Of a stretch of 64,000 nt of DNA, positions 53,901 through 61,259 are shown one piece after another (positions within the stretch are counted from its first letter, which is position 1; each line of letters opens with the position of its first letter). The notes under the pieces are model-generated. The model did not search any database and was not told where the DNA came from. It was given only the letters and a program-made list of their open reading frames with translations. Location of the stretch: NCBI RefSeq assembly GCF_001905345.1, contig NZ_LFBV01000010.1, positions 124,001 to 188,000 on the forward strand, in the 5' to 3' direction. Source of the DNA: Streptomyces uncialis (GTDB lineage: Bacteria; Actinomycetota; Actinomycetes; Streptomycetales; Streptomycetaceae). Position numbers and translations under genes: made by a program.

Positions 53901-55429
53901 GCCTGTCGGCCCGCCCCACGAAGGTCGAGATCAGTTCGCCGGACGGCGCGGCGATCGCGAACGTGGACGACAACGGCTGGGTGCGTTTCGACCCGATCAC
54001 CACCGATGAGCTGGAGATCAGGGTGACCGCCACCTCCGAGGTCACCCTGCACAACCCGGTCGCCGGTGACGATCTGCGGCTGCCGGTCGGCCTGACGGAG
54101 ATCACCGTCCCCGCGCTGGAGCCCGACGGCTACCGCACCGAACGGCCGTCCGACGGGCGGAGCTTCACCCTGGAGTGCGGCGAGGGTCCGGCGGTCGCGA
54201 TCGACGGGGTCCTCCACGCGACGAGCGCCAAGGGCGTCGTCCAGGACCTGGTGGAACGGCGGCCCGTCGATGTGACGCTGTGCCAGCGGGACGAGCCGGA
54301 CGCGGAACTCACGCTCGGCACGGGCACGCACACACTGGAGGCGGGCGACGAGGGTCCGCTGGCCGTCACCGCGGCGACCCTCACCCGGGGCGAGGCCGCC
54401 GCACCCGCGACGGCCACGCGTGAGCTGAAGGTCGACGACTGGCTCGGCGACCGCCGTCAGCTCACCGTCGGCTCCGGCGCGGAGTCGTACCTGACGACGT
54501 ACGAGAACGTCAACGAGGGCTGGAAGGCGACCCTCGACGGCAAGGAGCTGACCTCGGTCCGGCTCGACGGCTGGCAGCAGGGCTTCCGCGTCCCCGAGGG
54601 CGAGGGCGGCAAGGTCACCCTGAGTTACGAGCCCGCGCGGACGTACGAGATCGGGCTGGTCGTCGGGTTCGCCGCGCTGCTCGGTCTGGTCGGTCTGGTG
54701 CTGTGGCGCCGCCAGGAGGAGAACCCGCACGGCCCGTCGGCGGCGGTGAACGGTCCGGGGACCCTCCTCGGCACGGTCGCGCTGACCCTGGTGGCCGTGG
54801 TGATCGCGGGCTGGTTCGCCCTGCTCGTCCCGGTCCTGGCGGTGCTCGCGCTGCGCCGTCACACCCTGCTGGTGCCGATCGCGTTCGTGTCGATGACGGC
54901 CGCGGGTGTCGTGGCGGCGACCGGCGCGGGCGAGGCTCCGGCGGCGGGCGAGGGGTCGTTCGGCCCGCTGGCGCAGGTGCTGGCGCTGATCGCGCTGTTC
55001 GCGGCGCTGGTGACGGTCGGCGGGGGCGGCGGCGGACACCGCCGCCGGACCGCCGGTCCGGCGGCGGCCGGTCCCACGGGTACGGCGGTGCTTCCGGCGC
55101 AGCCGTACGGGGCGCCCGCGGCGCAGCCCGCGCCGGCGGCGACGCCCACCGCGCGTCCTTCGGGTCCGTCGGTTCCTGCCGGTCCTGCCGGTCCTGCCGG
55201 TCAGGGTTCCGCTTCGGCCGTCGCAGGTTCGGACACGGCTCCGACCGCACCTGCCGCACCTGCCGCACCTGCCGCACCTGCCGCACCTGCGGGAACGTCC
55301 GGGGCGGGTCGAGCGGACGGGCCGGACGAGGCGAAGCGTACGGCTGGGCAGGACGGCCGGGACGGGCGGACCGTCACCGCGCGGGGGCCCGGCTCCGGGG
55401 CACGGGACGCGGGCGGGGGCGCTCGGTGA
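50897..55429 (+). CDS. AftD-like alpha-(1->3)-arabinofuranosyltransferase family protein (DUF3367)
   Basis: 1510 residues, one of the largest proteins here. The N-terminal 430 or so residues are a GT-C membrane domain with about ten helices; DTKLGVTVDPWQFL near residue 55 holds the Asp typical of GT-C first loops, and FRNIYKFQTGLAL is an AftD family motif. A long extracellular part follows, with F5/8-type-C (carbohydrate-binding) folds near residues 720-850 (PVNAFDGNPDTAWAV) and 950-1060 (NLTDGDLTTAWIAGD). Two to three C-terminal helices and an Ala/Pro tail close it. In mycobacteria AftD adds arabinose in arabinan; streptomycetes lack that polymer, so donor and acceptor here are unknown. It overlaps both neighbours by four bases or less. 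Confidence 0.9.
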   Translation: MTSTAPAAQAPPPAAPRTTSTTEGPPGVPRSRRWLAGFWAVVFTLFLVVSPGRMTFDTKLGVTVDPWQFLGDLGQLWQDRAGFGTLTDQYIGYAFPMLPYYGLADLAQLPVWLAERLWLSIVVTAAFWGALRLMERLAVGNRSTRLLGAAVYALWPTYTIVVGSTSAAALPGALLPWVLLPLVDDRYSARVAALRSALLVVCMGGVNAASTLASLLPVALYLLTRPRGPRRRALILWWVPGVLLATLWWVVPLLLLGVYGENFLPYVETSRVTTDTMAATEALRGAGNWVAYLNFGEPWLPAGWSVASSVPVIVASAVAAALGLAGLARRDVPERRWLTLTVLTVALLTLAGYGGTFGGPFHGFVQDLLDGVLVPFRNIYKFQTGLALALVLGLTHLLAVAVRAHGARPVRGRRWAPAVAAVLVVPGLALPYVNGSILQPGSFQKLPDYWETTAGWLEKNTPDSRALVVPATAHGVYTWGSPIDQPLDVLAKSRWAQRDYVPFGTAGNRRAMDAVEQALLTGAEVPGLRDFLSRAGLHHVVVRNDLDPDQIGYVPTTTVKRTLEQSGYERVEGFGPVMTGGRIADDTPLQVEGLFARQRAVEIYEPAAGTKRPGQAGIYAAADTAVVSGGPETLLPLSGDPSLRDRPTVLTGDGHPGVDKPALQVVGDGLRRADTRFGLVNTNTSYTYTEDERNHSGSVQDPGDEPHQILPRSGVRHQTVAELRGARAVTASSSGNWLFHLPQYDPVNAFDGNPDTAWAVGTSGDAAGEWLRIAFEGTTEMPSSLTVTPLPQNGTRAAPTKVRVETERGSETSPLRANGKPQDIKSPPGGTDWLRITIVETESGGPGLTGAGFSEIEIPDVSVTRMLKLPTDAEDATRAGAETVSLHRTADPGGLSPAGTESGLHRSFTTSDGGAHQVRMSAVPVPGEALDKLLYGAGTERPRNQVVATAASTARLGAQLSARNLTDGDLTTAWIAGDEPVVRLAWRDKRPVDRLVLTGAGGLSARPTKVEISSPDGAAIANVDDNGWVRFDPITTDELEIRVTATSEVTLHNPVAGDDLRLPVGLTEITVPALEPDGYRTERPSDGRSFTLECGEGPAVAIDGVLHATSAKGVVQDLVERRPVDVTLCQRDEPDAELTLGTGTHTLEAGDEGPLAVTAATLTRGEAAAPATATRELKVDDWLGDRRQLTVGSGAESYLTTYENVNEGWKATLDGKELTSVRLDGWQQGFRVPEGEGGKVTLSYEPARTYEIGLVVGFAALLGLVGLVLWRRQEENPHGPSAAVNGPGTLLGTVALTLVAVVIAGWFALLVPVLAVLALRRHTLLVPIAFVSMTAAGVVAATGAGEAPAAGEGSFGPLAQVLALIALFAALVTVGGGGGGHRRRTAGPAAAGPTGTAVLPAQPYGAPAAQPAPAATPTARPSGPSVPAGPAGPAGQGSASAVAGSDTAPTAPAAPAAPAAPAAPAGTSGAGRADGPDEAKRTAGQDGRDGRTVTARGPGSGARDAGGGAR
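55246..55296. repeat. CCTGCCGCA tandem repeat in the AftD-like tail
   Basis: Five or so units of GCACCTGCC encode Ala-Pro-Ala repeats near the C-terminus, after the last membrane segment. Confidence 0.75.
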
Positions 55430-56814
55430 CCGCTGTGGACGGTCCGGCCCGGCCCGCCGCACCGGCGGGCCCGGTCCGGGTGCCCTTCCCCGTCGTCGAC
55501 GAGGTGTCGCGGCACTGCGTCCACGAGACGGAGCCGGACACCGTCCATATCGAGGTGCGGCTGCCGGGGCGGCCCGACCCGGAACGGCTGCGGCGGGCGT
55601 TCGGCGAGGCCCTGCGGCGCCACCCGCGCGCCTTGATGCGGGAGGCGCCGGGCCCCTGGTACCGGCGGCGCTACAGCTGGGAGCTGACGAACGGTCCCGA
55701 CACGGAGGTGGTGACGTTCCCCGCGCCGGGACCCGGCGCGCTGGAGCGGGCGAGGGCCCGTGCCCTCGCGACGGCACCCCCGCTGTCGGCGTCCCCGCCG
55801 ATCCGGCTGGAGGCGGTCGAGGACCCCGCGCGGCCCGGCGGGACGGTGCTCTTCCTGACGCTCAACCACACCGCGCTGGACGGTCCGGCCGGTATCCGTG
55901 TCCTCGCGACCGCCGCCGGGCTGTACGGCGGCGCCGGTGACGACGCGTCGTCCCCGCCCGCCCCGGCCCGGTGCGCCCCCGGGCCGGGCCCGGCCGACCC
56001 GGCGCCGGGCCCCTCCCCCTGGGCGCGGCCCGCCCGGCTGGCCCCCGGCACCCCGGCCCGGCCCGCCGGGGCGTCCGGCCCCGGCAACGGGATGCTCGTC
56101 CTCGACCTCGATGTCCCGCGCCGCCCGCCCGGCGCCCCGTACACCGTGAACGACCAGCTGATGGTGGCCACCGCGCTCACCGTGGCGCACTGGAACCGGA
56201 CGCGGGGGGAACGGCCGCGCCCGGTGCGGATCACCATGCCGGTGGACGACCGGCCGCGCGGGCCCGGGATGCCGATCGGGAACGGCACCCGGCTGGTCGA
56301 GGTGCCGTTCACCGCCGCGGAACTGCGGCCCGCCGCCTGGGGCGGCGACGAGTGGCACCCGGCGGCGGTGCGCGGACTGCTGACGCGGACCGCGGACCGT
56401 ACCCGCGCGCTGAAGGCGGCGGAGCGGCCGCAACTCGGGCGCGGGGCGACGCTGCTGACCGCGCCGGTGCTCCCGGTGCTCTGGCGGGCGGCCGTCACCC
56501 GGCTGCTGCGCCGCGCGCTGACGCCCTGGATGTCCACCACCCTGGTGAGCAACATCGGACGGGTGCCGTACCCGCTGGACTTCGGTGACGCGGGCCGGTC
56601 CGACGCGCTGTGGATCTCCGCGCCCGCGCGGATGCCCCGGGGGTTCACGGTGACCGTCGCCTCCACCGCCGGACGGCTGCATGTGGTGCTGCGCTGGTCG
56701 ACGGCGCTGCTCGGGGACGCGGACGGCGCGCGGCTGCGGGAACTGTTCGAGCGGTATCTGGACCTGACCCGGCCCCCGGTGGCCGGGGACGGGGCGCGGG
56801 AGGGGACCCGATGA
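55426..56814 (+). CDS. Condensation-domain / PapA-like acyltransferase
   Basis: 462 residues from GTG, overlapping the AftD-like stop (GTGA). The catalytic HxxxDG motif is NHTALDGPAG near residue 145, in the setting of the chloramphenicol-acetyltransferase / condensation superfamily. The second half has TVNDQLMVATALTVAHWNR and ITMPVDDRP, as in stand-alone acyltransferases such as PapA and WS/DGAT enzymes. There is no carrier protein or adenylation domain nearby, so it more likely moves an acyl group to a sugar or lipid than makes peptide bonds. A Pro/Gly-rich loop splits the two halves. Confidence 0.82.
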   Translation: MTAVDGPARPAAPAGPVRVPFPVVDEVSRHCVHETEPDTVHIEVRLPGRPDPERLRRAFGEALRRHPRALMREAPGPWYRRRYSWELTNGPDTEVVTFPAPGPGALERARARALATAPPLSASPPIRLEAVEDPARPGGTVLFLTLNHTALDGPAGIRVLATAAGLYGGAGDDASSPPAPARCAPGPGPADPAPGPSPWARPARLAPGTPARPAGASGPGNGMLVLDLDVPRRPPGAPYTVNDQLMVATALTVAHWNRTRGERPRPVRITMPVDDRPRGPGMPIGNGTRLVEVPFTAAELRPAAWGGDEWHPAAVRGLLTRTADRTRALKAAERPQLGRGATLLTAPVLPVLWRAAVTRLLRRALTPWMSTTLVSNIGRVPYPLDFGDAGRSDALWISAPARMPRGFTVTVASTAGRLHVVLRWSTALLGDADGARLRELFERYLDLTRPPVAGDGAREGTR

Positions 56815-57602
56815 CACGGACCACGCGGGACGGCACGGGGACCGGTGACCGGGCGGCGGACGACGGACGGGGCGGGGACGGCAGCGCGCCGCGCGGACTG
56901 CGGGACTTCTACGAGGACCCGGGGGTGCCCGTCGCGTCGGGGGACGCCCGCAGTCTGCGGCAGGCGCGGATGCTGGCCGCCGCCCTCGGCCCCGCCGCCG
57001 GACGCCCGGCCGTCGTCCTGGACGTGGGCTGCGGCGACGGCACCGCGGCGCGGACCGCGGCGCCGCTGCTGGCCGGGCACCGGGTCATCGGCGTCGACTG
57101 GTCGCAGGACGCGCTGCGCCGGGCCCGCGCCCACCTCACGGACGTGGTGCGCGGCGAACTCACCGACGGGGGGCTGCCGCTGCGCTCCGGCTCGGCGGAC
57201 GCCGTGCTGTTCAGCGAGGTCATCGAGCACCTCGTCGACCCCGACAGCGCCCTGGACGAGCTGCGCCGGGTACTGCGGCCCGGCGGGCATCTGATGCTGT
57301 CCACCCCGAACCTGGCCGCCTGGTACAACCGGGCGCTGCTCCTCGCGGGGGTGCAGCCCGTGTTCTCCGAGGTCAGCCTGCGGGGCATCCATGGGCGGCC
57401 CGGCCGGGAGGTCGTCGGTCATCTGCGGCTCTACACGGCACGCGCGCTGCGGGAGTTCGTCGCGGCGTCCGGTTTCGAGGTGGTCCGGCTCGCGGGCGCC
57501 CCGTTCCACGGGGTGCCGCGTCCGCTGCGCGGCCTGGACCGGCTGGCCTGCGCGGCGCCGTCCCTCTCCTCGATCCTGCTGCTGCACGCGCGAAGGACAT
57601 AG
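56811..57602 (+). CDS. SAM-dependent methyltransferase (second of the locus)
   Basis: 263 residues. Motif I is VVLDVGCGDGTAARTA, motif II AVLFSEVIEHLVDPDSAL, then RVLRPGGHLMLSTPNLAAWYNR. The last part (HGRPGREVVGHLRLYTARALREF) is the Methyltransf_11-type sugar/lipid O-methylase pattern. ATGA overlap with the acyltransferase. It is not a close copy of the first methyltransferase of the locus, so two separate positions may be methylated. Confidence 0.88.
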   Translation: MTRTTRDGTGTGDRAADDGRGGDGSAPRGLRDFYEDPGVPVASGDARSLRQARMLAAALGPAAGRPAVVLDVGCGDGTAARTAAPLLAGHRVIGVDWSQDALRRARAHLTDVVRGELTDGGLPLRSGSADAVLFSEVIEHLVDPDSALDELRRVLRPGGHLMLSTPNLAAWYNRALLLAGVQPVFSEVSLRGIHGRPGREVVGHLRLYTARALREFVAASGFEVVRLAGAPFHGVPRPLRGLDRLACAAPSLSSILLLHARRT

Positions 57603-57604
57603 CC

Positions 57605-58567
57605 GTGGGGTGGGGGGTGGCCGCCGCGCTGCTCGCGAACGTGCTCTACAGCACCGGGTTCGTGCTGGAGAAACGGGCGCTCGCGCGGCTGCCCGCGGTG
57701 AGCGTGCGCGAACCGGTGCGGCTGCTGTGGCTGGTGCTGCGCAGTCCGCTGTGGATCGGCGGCGCGCTGGCGCTGGCCGCCGGGTTCGGCGCGCAGCTCG
57801 CCGTGTACCGGACGCTGCCGATCGCCGCCGCGCAGGGCATCTTCGTGTCGGGGCTCGTACTGCTCCTGCTGCTGTCGTCGCGGGTCCTCGGTGAGGAGAC
57901 CTCGGGGCGTGAGCGGTACGCGATCGGGGCGATCCTGCTGGCGCTGCTGATGGTCGTGCTGTCGCTGCCGCACGGCGCCGGGTCCGCGGAGGCGGTGGGC
58001 GCGGGGGCCCCGGCCGGGGTGATCCTTCTGGTGTGCGTGCCCACGCTCGCGGCGGGCCTCGGGCTGTACGCGGTGACCGAGCGGCGGGCCGGGCGGCGGC
58101 ACCGGATGCCGACGGCCGGTGTCGAGTACGGGGTCGCCGTCGGGCTGCTCTACGGGGTCAGCTCGCTGGCGATCAAAGGGGTCTCCGGGCATCTGCCGGA
58201 CCTCGCGCGGGCACCGGGCGGGGCGCTGCTCGGGCTGCTCGGCTCGCCGTACCCCTATCTGCTGCTGTGCACCGGGGTGTTCGGGCTGATCATGTCGCAG
58301 GCGGCGCTCCAGCGCTGCCGGGCGTCCTTGATCGTGCCGGTGTGCACCACGGTGTCCTGTGTGTTCTCGGCCGTCCTCGGGACCCTCGCGTTCGGTGAGG
58401 CGCTGCCCGGTGATCCGGTGCGGCTCGCGCTGCGGGTCGCGGGGACGGTCCTCGCGGTGTCGGTCCTCCTCGCGATGCCGAAGCACGACTCCCCGCCCGG
58501 TCCCGCCGTACCCGACCGTCCCGCCGTCCCGTCCCCGACCCCGCCGTGCCCGACCGCAAGGAGCTGA
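57605..58567 (+). CDS. DMT/EamA-like integral membrane protein
   Basis: 320 residues from GTG, two bases past the previous stop. About nine to ten hydrophobic helices in two EamA-like halves (VLYSTGFVLEKRALARL ... GLLYGVSSLAIKGVSGH). The marks fit the DMT superfamily. Proteins like this flip lipid-linked sugars in some bacteria, so in this setting it could move a glycolipid intermediate across the membrane; this is inference. The C-terminus is Pro-rich and cytoplasmic. Confidence 0.82.
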   Translation: MGWGVAAALLANVLYSTGFVLEKRALARLPAVSVREPVRLLWLVLRSPLWIGGALALAAGFGAQLAVYRTLPIAAAQGIFVSGLVLLLLLSSRVLGEETSGRERYAIGAILLALLMVVLSLPHGAGSAEAVGAGAPAGVILLVCVPTLAAGLGLYAVTERRAGRRHRMPTAGVEYGVAVGLLYGVSSLAIKGVSGHLPDLARAPGGALLGLLGSPYPYLLLCTGVFGLIMSQAALQRCRASLIVPVCTTVSCVFSAVLGTLAFGEALPGDPVRLALRVAGTVLAVSVLLAMPKHDSPPGPAVPDRPAVPSPTPPCPTARS

Positions 58568-58572
58568 CCCCC

Positions 58573-58803
58573 ATGAGTCCTGACGATCCGCTGCTCGACC
58601 TTCTCGTGTGCCCGCTGGACAAGGGCGCGCTGCGTCTGGTCGGTCCCGAGGGGGGTGCCCCCGGGACGGCCCTGTACAACCCGCGGCTGCGGCGGCTGTA
58701 CCCGGTGGTGGACGGGGTGCCGCAGTTGCTGCCCGCGTCGGGGACGGCGGTGACGGACGCGGAGCACGAGCGGTTCACGGCCGGGGCCCCGGCGGACGGC
58801 TGA
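58573..58803 (+). CDS. Trm112-family small protein
   Basis: 76 residues, AAGGAG nine bases upstream. It has LLDLLVCPLDKGALRLV and RRLYPVVDGVPQLLP, the Trm112 / YcaR pattern. Only one Cys of the usual zinc-binding set is seen, so it probably binds no zinc. In other organisms Trm112 activates methyltransferases; two methyltransferases lie just upstream, so it may be their partner. Confidence 0.82.
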   Translation: MSPDDPLLDLLVCPLDKGALRLVGPEGGAPGTALYNPRLRRLYPVVDGVPQLLPASGTAVTDAEHERFTAGAPADG

Positions 58804-58838
58804 GCGGTTCCCCGGCGCCGGTGCGGCACGATGGGGGC

Positions 58839-59420
58839 ATGCCCCGTACCCCGTCCGTGCCCGGTGCCCCGTTCGGTCCGCTGGAGTTCCAGCTGGTGCT
58901 GCTGCGGCGGATGGCCGACCACCAACCGGATCTGGTGGCGGACGCGCGACGGACGCTCGGGGTGTCCGTCACGGAGATGCGCGAGGCGAACCGGCGGTGG
59001 CAGGCGATGTCCCGGTCCCCGCGGGGGCGGGGGGCCGCCGGGCGTTACCGGTCGGTGCTGGGGCCGCCCGAGTCGCGGTCCGCCCGGCGGGTCGGGGACC
59101 TGGAGTGCGAGGCGCTGCTGTGGCCGGTGCCGTTGTGGCCGGACCTGCGGTTCGAGGTGCTGACGGGGCCCGGTGGGGCGGTGTGGAACGAGTGGCTCGT
59201 ACGGGCGCCGGGGTGTGCGGGGCCCGTGCTGCGGGGGGTCGGTGACCTCGTGCCCTGGTCGGTGACCGTAGACGAGGTCGCCTCGGCGTTCCCGCCGGCG
59301 CGGCCTTTGCAGGGGTCGGCGCCCGGGCGGTGGGGACTGGCGTTCACCGCGAGCGGTGCGCCCTATGCGTACACAGCGGAGTTCACGTGGGGCCTCCTCC
59401 AGCGGATCTCCCCCGGGTGA
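58839..59420 (+). CDS. Hypothetical protein
   Basis: 193 residues, not recognised. The N-terminal part is helical (PLEFQLVLLRRMADHQPDLVADARRTLG, landmarks LEFQLVLLRRM), the middle has LECEALLWPVPLWPDLRFEVL, and the end AYTAEFTWGLLQ. No signal peptide or membrane segment. A CACGAT box lies seven bases before the ATG, which suggests a leaderless mRNA separate from the envelope operon. Codon use is normal for the region, so I take it as a real gene. Confidence 0.75.
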   Translation: MPRTPSVPGAPFGPLEFQLVLLRRMADHQPDLVADARRTLGVSVTEMREANRRWQAMSRSPRGRGAAGRYRSVLGPPESRSARRVGDLECEALLWPVPLWPDLRFEVLTGPGGAVWNEWLVRAPGCAGPVLRGVGDLVPWSVTVDEVASAFPPARPLQGSAPGRWGLAFTASGAPYAYTAEFTWGLLQRISPG

Positions 59421-60225
59421 CCCTTCCCCTGGTACCCCTTGGGTTCCTGTGCTGGGCGCACTTGTTCCCGCACAGGTCGTTCGTGGGTGCGCAGTTCCCC
59501 GCGGGTCGCCTTCGCTTGCGCTTCTGAGGTCTGTCCGGGTGGGCGCACTCCGTTCCTGTGCCGTCGCCCGGTGGATTCGCGCAGTTCCCCGCGCCCCTGT
59601 CGGGGCGCTGCCTAGCTGGTCTTGTCCGTCGGGCGGGGGGTCCGTCCGGCTGGGCGCACTCCGTTCCCGTGCCGTCGCCCGGTGGATTCGCGCAGTTCCC
59701 CGCGCCCCTGTCGGGGCGCTGCCTGGCTGGTGTTGTCCGTCGAGTGCGGGCCGGTTCTCGTCTTTGCGCAGTTCCCCGCGCCCCTGAAGGGGCGCCTACC
59801 TGGGGCTGTTCTCAGTCTGCGGGTGTGGTCAGGCCCCGGGCCGGGCGGGGTCGAACCACCCTCCTCTCGCAGTCGCGCTGCTGCGGGAGGGGGTGGGCGG
59901 GAATCTCTGCCCGCAGACTCCGATGCTCTTCAGTCGGGCAAGGGGGATGTCGTACCGAGCGCGTTGGAGCGAGGACGGAGAATCCCGACCGGCACCGACC
60001 CCAAGAACCGGCCGGACGCGCCCCAAAGGGGCGCGGGGAACTGCGCGAAAACGAGGGCCGACCCGCACCCGACGAACAAACCCGAAGGGGCAGCATCCAG
60101 GGGCGCGGGGAACTGCGCACCCCACGAACGACGGCACACGAACGAAGTACGCCCAGCCGGACAGACCTAGGAAGCGCAAGCGAAGGCGACCCGCGGGAGC
60201 TCCCGTACAGGAACAAGTGGGCCGG
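59421..60225. repeat. Intergenic repeat block C, about 0.8 kb with inverted-repeat edges
   Basis: Forward GCGCAGTTCCCCGCG boxes lie at about 59489, 59578, 59691 and 59766; two units (59540-59600 and 59650-59715) are near-identical. The core at 59881-60047 matches block B. Boxes in reverse orientation follow at about 60030 and 60100. The edge CCCGCGGGTCGCCTTCGC ... GGTCTGTCCGG at 59500-59545 recurs inverted at about 60152-60200. The whole 817-base gap between convergent genes is this element; no other gene is supported. Confidence 0.85.
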
Positions 60226-60237
60226 CCACGGCGGACC

Positions 60238-61122
60238 TCAGGCGACGCACCCCGTGAGGGACTTCGCCAGGGCCGACGCCGTCTCGGGGTGGAGGCCGAG
60301 GAACAGGTTCGGCTCGATCAGCTCCAGCTCCATGACCCGGGGCACCCCATCGTCCCCGTCGACGAGATCCACCCGAGCGTAGACAGGCGCCCCCGAGAGG
60401 GGGACAGCCGCCAGCGCCCGCCGCGCCACCGCCAGCTCCGCCGGACCCGGCGTCCACCCCCGCACCCCGGGATGCGCGGTCTTGGCCGCGTCGAAGGCCG
60501 CCCCGGCCTCCAGGACGGCCCCCTTCCGTATCGCGTGGTGGAAGGTCCCCCCGATATGGACCAGGGCCCGCTCCCCGGTCGTCTCGATGGCCCGCATATA
60601 GGGCTGGACCATCGCGGTGAGCCCTTCCGCGTGCATCCGCGAGACCTGCTCCCGGGCCCGCCGCACGGCCCCCGCGCCGCCGTCCTCGTACCGCGCCGCG
60701 TACCGCGCGCCCGCGCCCCAGGTGGGCTTGACGACGAACGGACCGTCGGGGAAGCCGGGTTCCGCGCCGGGCGGGACGAAGCGGGTGGGGACCACGGGCA
60801 CGTCCGCGCGGGCGAGGTCGTCCAGGTAGCGCTTGTCGCTGTTCCAGCGGAGTACCGGCGCGGGGTTGACCAGCCGGGTCAGCGTGGCGCAGCGGTCGGC
60901 CCAGGCGAGGAACTCGGTGACCCGCTGGGTGTAGTCCCAGGTGGAGCGGACCACGGCGAGGTCGAAGGAGGCCCAGTCGGCCCCGGGGTCGTCCCACGCC
61001 ACCGCCTGTCCGGCCGCGCCCGCCGCGGTCAGCGCGTCGAGCATCGCCGGGAGGTCGGGATCGGTCACCCCGCCGGGGCGGGGACGGTAGGTGACCAGGG
61101 CGATCCTGGGGGTGCGGGACAC
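60238..61122 (-). CDS. ATP-grasp ligase (RimK/glutathione-synthetase-like)
   Basis: 294 residues from GTG at 61122, chosen for AGGAG eight bases upstream. ATP-grasp marks: FVVKPTWGAGARYAARYED as the glycine loop with ATP-binding Lys (landmark VVKPTWGAG), MVQPYMRAIETTGERALVHIGG, and the metal site RVMELELIEPNLFLGLHPE (Glu ... Glu-x-Asn). Enzymes of this fold join a carboxylate to an amine using ATP. The substrates are unknown and there is no partner gene. It lies between repeat block C and the divergent MerR-PP2C gene. Confidence 0.85.
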   Translation of the reverse strand: MSRTPRIALVTYRPRPGGVTDPDLPAMLDALTAAGAAGQAVAWDDPGADWASFDLAVVRSTWDYTQRVTEFLAWADRCATLTRLVNPAPVLRWNSDKRYLDDLARADVPVVPTRFVPPGAEPGFPDGPFVVKPTWGAGARYAARYEDGGAGAVRRAREQVSRMHAEGLTAMVQPYMRAIETTGERALVHIGGTFHHAIRKGAVLEAGAAFDAAKTAHPGVRGWTPGPAELAVARRALAAVPLSGAPVYARVDLVDGDDGVPRVMELELIEPNLFLGLHPETASALAKSLTGCVA

Positions 61123-61196
61123 GGCGGAGCTCCTGGTGGAAGGCGGGCGGACGGACCGGACGCAGGGTAACTCTCCGGATGTCCGGGACACCACGC

Positions 61197-61227
61197 TTTA
61201 CCTTGCCCCTCGGTCAAGCCCCAGGAT
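61197..61227 (+). promoter_or_regulatory. MerR-type promoter of the MerR-PP2C gene
   Basis: -35 TTTACC (61197-61202), 19-base spacer, -10 CAGGAT (61222-61227). CTTG ... CAAG arms (CTTGCCCCTCGGTCAAG) form an imperfect dyad around the spacer. The layout implies that the product binds and activates its own promoter. Confidence 0.7.
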
Positions 61228-61259
61228 CGGGGACAGGACGAGGAGCGGGGTGGGCGGTC

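Noticed and set aside
51044-55777. Very long open frame (over 1500 codons) on the minus strand opposite the AftD-like gene
   Set aside because: High-GC third-position bias leaves the complementary frame free of stops. The translation is Arg/Gly/His-rich with no domain, while the plus strand has clear family motifs and coupled neighbours.
55426-56814. Nonribosomal peptide synthetase cluster
   Set aside because: Only one stand-alone condensation-type domain with no adenylation or carrier domain in the area; an acyltransferase role fits better.
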